Shown here in pieces: positions 1 through 6,074 of a DNA stretch of 12,594 bases. Source of the DNA: Gemmatimonadota bacterium (GTDB lineage: Bacteria > Latescibacterota > UBA2968 > UBA8231); NCBI GenBank assembly GCA_026706505.1, contig JAPOYQ010000949.1, forward strand, positions 1 to 12,594, read 5' to 3'. Below the pieces are notes generated by a model. That model did no database searches and was not told the DNA's origin. It saw only the letters and a list, made by a program, of their open reading frames with translations. A program made the position numbers and the translations under genes. Positions within the stretch are counted from its first letter, which is position 1, and every line of letters starts with the position of its first letter.

Positions 1-18
1 AAGTCTCGTGGCAATTTC

Positions 19-441
19 CTAAAGTGTGCTAGGTTGCGAACTTCCCCACGTCGAAGATCGGGGAAATTTATCTAGGCCGTCAGGAAGCTTGGACCACGGG
101 ACTGCCATTTCGGTCCAGATTTCTCTGGTGGGTCGCAGATCTTCAGAATGGTCTAGGGTGCCCGCCTTGATGAATATCGTGTTTGGGTAACGCGTAAACA
201 ATTGAGAACCACATTCTGGGCAGAATTCGCGAATCTTTGTGCGGCCCTCGTCGTTCGTAGATTCGTATCCCTTGGTTTTACCGTTCAGTTGAAATGTGGA
301 CGCTGGTATGCCGACTCCAACGTTGAAAGCGCTACCTGTGACTCTACGGCAGTCGTCACAGTGGCAATAGATCACAGATTGGGGCTCCGCGTCGCTTGTA
401 TAGCTGACCGCCCCACAAAGACATCGACCTGTTAGCGGCAT
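19..441 (-). CDS. GFA-family zinc-binding protein (Gfa/CENP-V fold)
   Basis: This 140-residue protein has the complete seven-cysteine zinc pattern of the GFA family: C7 and C9 in GRCLCG, C26, C28 and C31 in CHCDDC, and C74 and C77 in FCPECG. These bind two zinc ions in the Mss4-like beta fold. The family was named for a proposed glutathione-formaldehyde condensation, but most members have no proven substrate; a role in handling small electrophiles or thiol adducts is only an inference here. Length is normal for the family and the protein should be cytosolic, with no signal peptide or membrane segment. The start is supported by AAAAGGA 6 nt upstream. It is the last gene of the minus-strand cluster, 70 nt after methyltransferase 1, and may be co-transcribed with it. 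The stop (TAG) lies 18 nt from the window edge, so whether the cluster continues cannot be seen. Confidence 0.93.
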   Translation of the reverse strand: MPLTGRCLCGAVSYTSDAEPQSVIYCHCDDCRRVTGSAFNVGVGIPASTFQLNGKTKGYESTNDEGRTKIREFCPECGSQLFTRYPNTIFIKAGTLDHSEDLRPTREIWTEMAVPWSKLPDGLDKFPRSSTWGSSQPSTL

Positions 442-447
442 TGGTAG

Positions 448-454
448 TCCTTTT
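448..454 (-). promoter_or_regulatory. Ribosome binding site of the GFA gene
   Basis: On the minus strand the sequence AAAAGGA lies 6 nt before the ATG at 441. It is a good Shine-Dalgarno match and fixes the start of the GFA-family gene. Confidence 0.7.
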
Positions 455-479
455 CAGATAAATGAGTACGCCGATTGTG

Positions 480-507
480 GCAAATGTGTTCAATTCACAG
501 TGTTTGC
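480..507. repeat. Inverted repeat just after methyltransferase 1 stop
   Basis: GCAAATGTG (480-488) pairs with CACA (496-499) and TTTGC (503-507), leaving a 3-nt bulge and a 7-nt loop. On the minus strand it begins 4 nt after the stop of methyltransferase 1. It could modulate read-through into the GFA gene. There is no following T-tract, so it is not a convincing intrinsic terminator. Confidence 0.3.
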
Positions 508-511
508 TGAT

Positions 512-1174
512 CTACAAGCCTTCACTTTTGATGGCGAAAAAAAATGGGTGGACCTCCTCCAGTGCATCAGCACTTTCGTATCCTCCTCCTAAGATACCTT
601 CCTGTTCAATCTGAAACCCAGTCTTAGTAAGAAACTTCTCGTAGGTCGGGGGGCCGAAGTTGCTCCAGTACATGGTTTCGCCGAAGAAGTCATCTTCAGT
701 ATATCCAGGTCCGTCGTCTTGCTTGGCAATCGTAAACAGAAGTAGGCCACCGGGCCGAAGCCACTGTGCAAATCGACGAAAGAGGTTTAGATGCTCTTGT
801 CTTGGGATGTGAAAGATGGCGTAAAAGCTGACAATTGCATCGAAGCTATCTGCGGGGAATTCGGTCTCCATTACGTCGGCGATGACGAATTTGGCGGTGG
901 GGACGTTTTTCTTCGCTAGAGCTATCATATTTGAGGAGATGTCGATTCCGGTGAGGCTGAACGTCCCTGCAAGATGCCGGGCGACGGGGATACCAGCACC
1001 ACATCCAACGTCGAGAACCTTTGAACCAGATGACAGACGCTCAGTTATTAAGTTGAGCTCCACCTCGGCCATGGTACGTCTTTGCCCCGCGTAATTCATC
1101 GCACATCGGTTATAGGCGGTTCTCACTAATTCCCGATAATCGATCTGCGGATCATCAGCTATCTTGAATGGCAT
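512..1174 (-). CDS. Class I SAM-dependent methyltransferase (methyltransferase 1)
   Basis: This 220-residue cytosolic protein has a Rossmann-type methyltransferase core. The SAM-binding glycine motif VLDVGCGAGIP is at residues 53-63. It is followed by the acidic ribose-binding strand end GIDIS, a motif II-like segment (DSFDAIVSFYAIFHI) and a post-core strand with LRPGGLLLFT. This is the Methyltransf_11/25 pattern found in small-molecule methyltransferases. The substrate cannot be read from sequence. The C-terminal third (GETMYWSNFGPPTYEKF onward) resembles the usual variable substrate cap. The start is supported by AGGAAGG 6 nt upstream, which overlaps the TAG stop of the pyrophosphatase-like gene (11-nt gap), so the two are probably translated from one mRNA. 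GFA follows downstream. Confidence 0.93.
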   Translation of the reverse strand: MPFKIADDPQIDYRELVRTAYNRCAMNYAGQRRTMAEVELNLITERLSSGSKVLDVGCGAGIPVARHLAGTFSLTGIDISSNMIALAKKNVPTAKFVIADVMETEFPADSFDAIVSFYAIFHIPRQEHLNLFRRFAQWLRPGGLLLFTIAKQDDGPGYTEDDFFGETMYWSNFGPPTYEKFLTKTGFQIEQEGILGGGYESADALEEVHPFFFAIKSEGL

Positions 1175-1180
1175 GGGTTT

Positions 1181-1187
1181 CCTTCCT
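1181..1187 (-). promoter_or_regulatory. Ribosome binding site overlapping upstream stop codon
   Basis: On the minus strand AGGAAGG lies 6 nt before the ATG of methyltransferase 1. Its first two bases are part of the TAG stop (1188-1186) of the pyrophosphatase-like gene. This is the arrangement expected for translational coupling. Confidence 0.7.
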
Positions 1188-1545
1188 AAATCACTTCACG
1201 TGTTACGGACGATTCGAAAAACCGCTCTTGGAATTCCGTCAGGGCGAAGATCTGCTCGTCGGAGTAATCCTTGCCGTCAGGTGCGACAACGAGCTTGTCA
1301 TCATCGTCGTCAGATCGTTGAATGACGGCGATACACCTGCCTGTGAACGTCTCTAGCGGTTTGAAAACGCCGAGGATATAGGCGTCCATATCTTCCCCAT
1401 CAGGTGCCGGTACATTCGGGAGAAATCCGTAGTTGACTGGATAGATGAAATCTGCTTCAGGATGTTTGGAGCCAAGAGGTCGATCTATAGTGACGTCGAC
1501 AGTTTTGCCGATGAACGTTCTTGCATCCACAAAGTCACCTATCAT
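1186..1545 (-). CDS. Short family I inorganic pyrophosphatase-like protein
   Basis: This 119-residue protein matches the central part of family I pyrophosphatases: IDRPLGSKHP, then YPVNYGF (Y35 and Y39, matching the two active-site tyrosines of the E. coli enzyme), then DGEDMDAYILG (D49 and D54), and an acidic run ending in K84 (DDDDDKLVVAP). Classical enzymes are about 170-180 residues with DGDPxD. Here the middle metal ligand Asp is Glu (E51) and Pro is Asp, and the N-terminal strand with its Glu/Lys/Glu ligands and the C-terminal Tyr-Lys are missing. Short homologues of this kind exist and are usually annotated as inorganic pyrophosphatase, but activity is uncertain. No clear Shine-Dalgarno precedes the ATG. 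It follows the phosphotransferase gene by 138 nt and precedes methyltransferase 1 by 11 nt. Confidence 0.88.
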   Translation of the reverse strand: MIGDFVDARTFIGKTVDVTIDRPLGSKHPEADFIYPVNYGFLPNVPAPDGEDMDAYILGVFKPLETFTGRCIAVIQRSDDDDDKLVVAPDGKDYSDEQIFALTEFQERFFESSVTREVI

Positions 1546-1611
1546 GGTCGTTTGAATTTCGGGAGTATTCTATACCCTGTGGGCAGGCCCCCGCTTTCTT
1601 GGTTGGCATTT

Positions 1612-1642
1612 CCTATAACGTTTTACAGTTGCCGGAGGTCAA
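1612..1642 (-). promoter_or_regulatory. Tentative sigma70-type promoter before the pyrophosphatase-like gene
   Basis: On the minus strand TTGACC (1642-1637, five of six consensus bases) and TATAGG (1617-1612, four of six) are separated by 19 nt. The spacing is longer than optimal, so this is weak. It would give the pyrophosphatase-methyltransferase-GFA trio its own promoter. Confidence 0.25.
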
Positions 1643-1661
1643 GTCAGCGGCGCGTGGCAAC
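1628..1661. repeat. Inverted repeat downstream of the phosphotransferase gene
   Basis: GTTGCC (1628-1633) and GGCAAC (1656-1661) form a perfect 6-bp stem with a 22-nt loop, starting 22 nt after the phosphotransferase stop on the minus strand. No T-tract follows. It may be a weak RNA structure at the 3' end or chance. Confidence 0.25.
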
Positions 1662-1683
1662 ACCCAATGTCCGAGAGAACAGC

Positions 1684-4335
1684 TCAGGTGTCCAGCAGCG
1701 TCAGTACGCCTCGCGTTCCGTCTAGTTCGATCGGGCAGCCGTCGAAAAGCCGATCCAGATCCGAAGGGGCGATTTCCACGACAGGCACGTGACACTCCCG
1801 TGCGATTTGACCAATGTGAGCCGTCCACATCATGAGGTCGTCCGGTACGACAAGTCCGCGCACCCGTAGGAGCATGGAGAACACGAGCATCATGTCATTG
1901 TTATTCGACTGGACCGGGGTGACGAGCACCGCGATGTCCTCCTCACCCGCCACCTCATCTCCTTCTGCCAGAGTTTCGATCCGGCGAACAATGCCCTTGC
2001 TACGGCCCGGACCGCCGGGCTTGCCGACAATAGTGGTTGCTGTTCCTGCTTCAGTCTTGTCTGCAGTAGGTGCAGCATGGTCCTGCGTCGCGGGGCTTCC
2101 TTCTGGGGGCTTTCCCAGGAAGATGGGCACGACGAGACGCTCACTGCGTTCGCACTCGAGCCTTCGCTTCTTCAGCACCCCCTGTCCTGTCGCGATGTCG
2201 CCAGTAACAGCGATGGCCTTCAGGTCTTCCACAGTGAAGTACACAACATCGTCGACGTCATCGACTAACCCGGTTGCCAGCAGTTGTTCCCCCATTCTCT
2301 GAAAAAGGCGGTGGAGTTTTCTGCTCGGCACATCCCCCCGGAGTATGCGGTGGTTCAGCGCCGGCCCCCAAAACAGAGCCCAGTCGTGGAGCCGCTCAAA
2401 GCGGGTCAACTCAGCCGATCGAGCGGCCAAAGTTTCCCGAACTTGACCCACGACCGCTGCGCGACGCTGCGAGGTCTCCTCAGCAATCTGCGAAATTCGT
2501 CTGCTGCCTCTGAGCGCATTGCGGATGAGCCTCAGGATATCCTTCATCCTCAGTCTCGCGCCTAAGTCGTGGGGGGCTTCTCCTTCGTGGGACTGCCAGG
2601 GCGGCACCAGACAAAGGCGCTCGCAGCAAGCCTCAAAAGCCGAAATGAAGGGTGATGGTGCCTCTGCAACCTGCAGAGATCTGATTAACTCGTCCAGACT
2701 CAAGCCCTCGAATAGCTCTCGCTTCGGCTCAAGCAGCTTCGCCATCTCCTCCGCATCTGCTATTAGTACGTGAGGCCAGTAGGGATCTAAGTCAGAGTGA
2801 TGGCCAAGCGTCAGGTCGTTGATGTCGATGTTGGGCAGGTATTCGTCCACAAAGGCGTGCAGCAGATCCAGACATGTGACGTACAAATGCTGCGAAGGCC
2901 CCACCCCAACAGCTTCCAGATCCCACATCGTCTCTTGTGCCCACAGTATCGCATCAATCGCCTGCTCGAGCGTGTTTGCCTCGTTTTCCAGCCGCACAGC
3001 TTTTGCTTCTATAGCTGGAAATCTCGTGTTGGTGTCGTGCAAAAAGTCTGCCCTCATTTGGGGTTCAAATTCGACAAGATACTGCTCTCGCTGAGAAGCA
3101 GGTATCCGCGGCCATTGAGGCCAAGCACTATCATCCTCAACCAGATAGCGATGTCCGTGAAAATCCGACTCGGCACCGCACTTTCGGTGAGTAGGCGTCT
3201 CTAAGGGGCCAACCTGCAGATAGCGGTTGAACTTCTCTGTAATCAGTTTGTCGCGGTAGATGGGCAGCGTAACTGTCCCGTCGTTTCTTCTCAACGAAAA
3301 ATGCCACTGCTTTGCTGGACGCCACGTCCGATCTGCTAAATGAGCCGGCAAGTGATGCGGGAAGAATGCCGGAAGTGCTGTAATCGGCCGTACCTGCACG
3401 ATGTGAATGTCATCACTGTCCACTGCCCACTCGACATCGACACGGGTGCCGAAAGCGCGGTCGATCTGCAGGCCTGCTTGGGCGATCCGCGTGGCCAGAT
3501 CGTCGGAGAGCGACGGCTCGGCCCGGCGATCTTCTGGAATGTCGACGGAGTCGAGACCACTCGCGCCGGGCACCAACTGCGTCCATTTCTCTGCTGTGAA
3601 TCGCTCTAGGATCTCTCCCGTGCTCCACCCGATCAGAAACCGATCCGCGATCGCGGCACTGGTGGATGCTACCAGATCGCGAGCCAGACCGAACGACGAT
3701 TCTAGGACGAATTGCCATGGATTCCCCGTCCGCGGGTTGGCCGTGAACAGTACCCCGGCACTGTCGGCACGAACGAGGGTTTGCAGCAGCACGCTCATAC
3801 CGTCAGCTGTCAACTGAATCCCCATTCGACGCGCGTAGTCGATGGCCTGCGGTGCCCATGAGGCGCACCAGCAGCGACGCACTGCCCTCCACAACTCAGC
3901 CTCAGTGCGGATGCCAAGAAAACTCTCGTAAACACCCGCGAAGCTCGCCCTCGCCGAATCCTCGTATACGCCCGACGAACGCACAGCCAGCCCGTATGGA
4001 GTCTCGTCGAGAAGGGGCCGTGTGATCAACGCAACCTCTTCCACTATAGGTTCCGGAATCGGTGCGCGCATCACTTCAGTGCAAAGTGCCTCGAACGCTT
4101 CGGCGCGCTCCGTACACTCAAGTTCGATACCATTGATCAGACGCTGCGCTTCCAGAAGCAAGCCGCTCCTATCCAAGAACAGACTCAATGCCTGGCGCGA
4201 AATCACTGCCCCCGGAGGTACAGACAACCCCATCTCCATCGCTCCGGCAAGATTCGCAGCCTTTGCTCCCACCTGACCGGGATCCAGCGATTGCTGCAAA
4301 TTAAATACGAAGATTCCTGCTCCTTCTTCCCGCAT
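1684..4335 (-). CDS. PEP synthase / rifampin phosphotransferase-like ATP-dependent phosphotransferase
   Basis: This 883-residue cytosolic protein has three parts. Residues 10-320 are a PPDK_N ATP-grasp domain: VGAKAANL (22-29), RSSGVYEDSARASFAG (119-134), SAGVLFTANPRTG (192-204) and DVEWAVDSDDIHIVQVRPIT (300-319). Residues about 325-735 are an alpha-helical middle region with a typical DDVVYFTVEDL stretch (694-704). Residues about 770-883 are a PEP-utilising swivelling domain: GRSKGIVRR, then TAH at 838-840, where H840 fits the phospho-carrier histidine. There is no C-terminal TIM barrel as in PPDK or PEP synthase. The ATP-grasp / helical / His-domain order and length match rifampin phosphotransferases and their uncharacterised relatives, which move the beta-phosphate of ATP onto an acceptor. 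The glycines usually preceding the T-x-H are replaced (PDDLMMWTAH), and a Pro/Ala/Thr-rich linker spans about 740-772. The acceptor is unknown; rifampin should not be assumed. Confidence 0.9.
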   Translation of the reverse strand: MREEGAGIFVFNLQQSLDPGQVGAKAANLAGAMEMGLSVPPGAVISRQALSLFLDRSGLLLEAQRLINGIELECTERAEAFEALCTEVMRAPIPEPIVEEVALITRPLLDETPYGLAVRSSGVYEDSARASFAGVYESFLGIRTEAELWRAVRRCWCASWAPQAIDYARRMGIQLTADGMSVLLQTLVRADSAGVLFTANPRTGNPWQFVLESSFGLARDLVASTSAAIADRFLIGWSTGEILERFTAEKWTQLVPGASGLDSVDIPEDRRAEPSLSDDLATRIAQAGLQIDRAFGTRVDVEWAVDSDDIHIVQVRPITALPAFFPHHLPAHLADRTWRPAKQWHFSLRRNDGTVTLPIYRDKLITEKFNRYLQVGPLETPTHRKCGAESDFHGHRYLVEDDSAWPQWPRIPASQREQYLVEFEPQMRADFLHDTNTRFPAIEAKAVRLENEANTLEQAIDAILWAQETMWDLEAVGVGPSQHLYVTCLDLLHAFVDEYLPNIDINDLTLGHHSDLDPYWPHVLIADAEEMAKLLEPKRELFEGLSLDELIRSLQVAEAPSPFISAFEACCERLCLVPPWQSHEGEAPHDLGARLRMKDILRLIRNALRGSRRISQIAEETSQRRAAVVGQVRETLAARSAELTRFERLHDWALFWGPALNHRILRGDVPSRKLHRLFQRMGEQLLATGLVDDVDDVVYFTVEDLKAIAVTGDIATGQGVLKKRRLECERSERLVVPIFLGKPPEGSPATQDHAAPTADKTEAGTATTIVGKPGGPGRSKGIVRRIETLAEGDEVAGEEDIAVLVTPVQSNNNDMMLVFSMLLRVRGLVVPDDLMMWTAHIGQIARECHVPVVEIAPSDLDRLFDGCPIELDGTRGVLTLLDT

Positions 4336-4426
4336 GCTGGTGGCTCTCAGCGTAAAACGATCACTGTCTTCAGTCCCGCGACGACTGTAGTTTCTGGGTT
4401 GATCCGATCAAAGTGAACAGTTCTTG

Positions 4427-4524
4427 GCTTTCGCTAACGTCTTCCAATTTGCAAATCCTGAGCGAGGCCGAGGATTACCGCAGGCCAAGGAGCGAAGCGA
4501 CGTAGCAGAAACGCAGTGTTATAC
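4427..4524. repeat. Bulged fold-back element, attC-like
   Basis: A left arm (4427-4444, containing CGCTAACGTCTTC) can pair with a right arm (4494-4514, containing GAAGCGACGTAGCAG) through about 17 base pairs broken by small one-sided bulges. Inside it, AATCCT (4454-4459) pairs perfectly with AGGATT (4471-4476) around an 11-nt loop. Flanking TAAC (4435-4438) and GTTA (4518-4521) resemble the outer core bases of an integron attC site. The element starts about 21 nt after the NUDIX stop codon on the minus strand, where a cassette attC would lie. The core boxes match RYYYAAC/GTTRRRY only partly, so this could also be an ordinary structured 3' end. Confidence 0.35.
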
Positions 4525-4542
4525 GCTGGTGCCACCTAATGC

Positions 4543-5016
4543 TCATGCGCCTACGGAAATAGGTTTATCTGGCGGCCCGTTCTTGGAAATACTCTTGAGC
4601 AGACAATGAAGATTGCGAGGCGCGAATTTTTCTGCGGACCTAGCGATAGCGTCGATTGACCACCAATGGAACCCGCGAAACGCCGATGCCTCACCAGGAG
4701 CAGCCTCCACGTCCATCACTGGTTCAAAGCAGTCTGCTTGTACGAGATAATAGACTTCATTTTGGCCATAGCTCCGACCATTCCAAGAGAATTCGTGTTT
4801 TCTGGTCCATAGGGGCGGTCCCAGACGGAAGCTCCTAGCGCCAGTCTCTTCGGCGACTTCTCGTCGCAGTCCTTCTTCATCAGATTCACCGGGCTCTAAG
4901 CCCCCACCAGGCGTAATCCAAACCTGAAATCCTGTGACAGGCTCTTGGAGCTTCATCAGCAGTACTCGATGATTTGGCGTCATAATGACCGCGCGTACAG
5001 CCTTGCGCTGAATCAT
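4543..5016 (-). CDS. NUDIX hydrolase
   Basis: This 157-residue protein contains a perfect Nudix box, GX5EX7REUXEEXGU, with G38, E44, R52, E53, E56, E57 and G59. The glutamates bind the Mg2+ or Mn2+ used to hydrolyse nucleoside diphosphates linked to another moiety. The N-terminal strand (RKAVRAVIMTPNHRVLLMK) and W33-ITPGGG are typical of ADP-sugar / NTP-cleaning members, and a tryptophan-rich strand (FHWWSIDAI) closes the fold. The precise nucleotide substrate cannot be assigned. The gene starts 19 nt after the stop of methyltransferase 2 and is almost certainly co-transcribed with it. An AGAAGA sequence upstream is a weak Shine-Dalgarno. Length is normal and nothing suggests truncation. Confidence 0.95.
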   Translation of the reverse strand: MIQRKAVRAVIMTPNHRVLLMKLQEPVTGFQVWITPGGGLEPGESDEEGLRREVAEETGARSFRLGPPLWTRKHEFSWNGRSYGQNEVYYLVQADCFEPVMDVEAAPGEASAFRGFHWWSIDAIARSAEKFAPRNLHCLLKSISKNGPPDKPISVGA

Positions 5017-5035
5017 AGGTGTGTCTTCTGGCGCG

Positions 5036-5773
5036 TTAGCCGTTGTTCCCCTCCCACTTCATTGCCTCAATCAAGTAGCAAAAGGGAAATCGGTTTCCAG
5101 CCTCATAGTATTTCTGGTTGCCTTCCGCGACCAAAGATTCCTTGGGCTGCGGCTCGGAGAACTTGGTCACAACCATTCCGTTTTTGGTCAGCAGAGAGAA
5201 TATGTCTGATAGCGGACGACGATAGAATCTCACCTGACGTTTGCGGCCGTTATCGCGGAAGACCATCGAGGACTCCCTGCGATCGAAGTACTCACATACT
5301 CTTCGCTCTGCCAGTTCTCCTGGTCGTCCTCCAGCATTTAGGATGGGATGCGCGTCCGAGATGATGAATCTGCCGCGAGGAGTTAAGGCTCGCTTGACGA
5401 TAGGTATCAGCCGGCTTGGCCTTTCGAGGTAACGCAACAAATTGATAGCTGTAACAAGATCATAGTTAGCTTCGGGTTCTTCCCATTCTTTTATCTCCCC
5501 TTGGATAAAACGCACCCTCTGCCCGTTATGCACTGCGTCCTTTCTAGCTATGTTCAACATGGTTGGCGACGAGTCAATTGCCGTAACCTCAGCTCCCAAC
5601 TCACTCAGAGCGATAGCCAAAGAGCCAGGGCCGCATCCAAGATCGAGAACCTTGAGGCCCGAGACTTCTCCGATGAGCTCTAGCAGTGCCGGATGTTGAA
5701 TCAGATAATAGTCCGTCCGGTTCGCCTCGCGATTCTCATGGAACCACTCGGCAAGAGCTCCCCAGTCTTTCAT
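5036..5773 (-). CDS. Class I SAM-dependent methyltransferase (methyltransferase 2)
   Basis: This 245-residue cytosolic methyltransferase has the SAM-binding motif VLDLGCGPG at residues 42-50, an acidic strand end (AIDSS) and motifs NYDLVTAINLLRYL and LTPRGRFIISDAHPI. It belongs to the Methyltransf_11-like group, whose members modify small molecules, cofactors or lipids. The N-terminus (WGALAEWFHENREANRTDYYLIQHPALLELIG) is the usual helical cap of this subgroup. The C-terminal part (VRFYRRPLSDIFSLLTKNGMVV) is the common lid segment that follows the catalytic core. The substrate is unknown. It is the first gene of the minus-strand cluster; GAGG about 11 nt upstream is a poorly spaced Shine-Dalgarno. 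NUDIX follows after 19 nt. It is distinct from methyltransferase 1, with little similarity outside the core motifs, so it is not a recent duplicate. Confidence 0.93.
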   Translation of the reverse strand: MKDWGALAEWFHENREANRTDYYLIQHPALLELIGEVSGLKVLDLGCGPGSLAIALSELGAEVTAIDSSPTMLNIARKDAVHNGQRVRFIQGEIKEWEEPEANYDLVTAINLLRYLERPSRLIPIVKRALTPRGRFIISDAHPILNAGGRPGELAERRVCEYFDRRESSMVFRDNGRKRQVRFYRRPLSDIFSLLTKNGMVVTKFSEPQPKESLVAEGNQKYYEAGNRFPFCYLIEAMKWEGNNG

Positions 5774-5821
5774 TGCGAGAAAACCTCACATGGGAGGGAA
5801 ATTACGGCCAACTGCTTGTAT

Positions 5822-5838
5822 CCGAACAATTGGTTCGG
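5822..5838. promoter_or_regulatory. Near-palindrome, possible operator
   Basis: CCGAACAATTGGTTCGG has perfect 6-bp arms (CCGAAC / GTTCGG) around AATTG. It sits 49 nt upstream of the methyltransferase 2 start in the divergent region, a reasonable place for a repressor site. No regulator gene is present in the window to pair with it. Confidence 0.3.
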
Positions 5839-6061
5839 GTAATACCTCTTTATCAACGCGAAGGTACGTACTTGTGTGAACAGTAGCAATCAACGCTGCG
5901 AGATTGGGATCTCCTCGTCGCTGGCCCCGAGTTCGCCTACTCAGCGGCGAAGTAGACAGACGCCTCAGATCGTCCCGCGACCCGTCTCATAGCGGTCTGG
6001 CGCATGAGTTCCTTTTTTCTTTTCTTGCCCATTTTGCTCCGCTACAGAAAGGCTACTAAAC

Positions 6062-6067
6062 AAAGGA
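6062..6067 (+). promoter_or_regulatory. Ribosome binding site of the oxidoreductase gene
   Basis: AAAGGA lies 7 nt before the ATG at 6075. It is a strong Shine-Dalgarno and fixes the start. Confidence 0.75.
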
Positions 6068-6074
6068 TTAGCTC

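Larger units (their letters stand above)
5774..6074. other. Divergent intergenic region (301 nt)
   Basis: No gene is supported here. The region must hold promoters for methyltransferase 2 (leftward) and the oxidoreductase (rightward), but I see no convincing -35/-10 pair. It contains a near-palindrome at 5822-5838, a short inverted repeat CTACT/AGTAG (5937-5955), and a pyrimidine tract (about 6010-6027) upstream of the oxidoreductase. Base composition changes across it, from lower GC on the left to higher GC on the right. Confidence 0.6.

Noticed and set aside
1684..4335. Calling this gene rifampin phosphotransferase or pps outright
   Set aside because: Architecture fits, but the middle domain and the His-site context differ and the acceptor cannot be read from sequence.
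4424..4609. Small plus-strand ORF between the phosphotransferase and NUDIX genes
   Set aside because: It starts with TTG, has no ribosome site, lies over the bulged hairpin and runs antisense into the NUDIX gene.
1..5773. A full integron cassette array
   Set aside because: Gene families and orientation fit, but only one gap has an attC-like structure, the pyrophosphatase/methyltransferase gap is 11 nt, and the 2.65-kb phosphotransferase is large for a cassette. No integrase is visible.
5686..5886. Small plus-strand ORF in the divergent region
   Set aside because: It overlaps the methyltransferase 2 start antisense and has no ribosome site.
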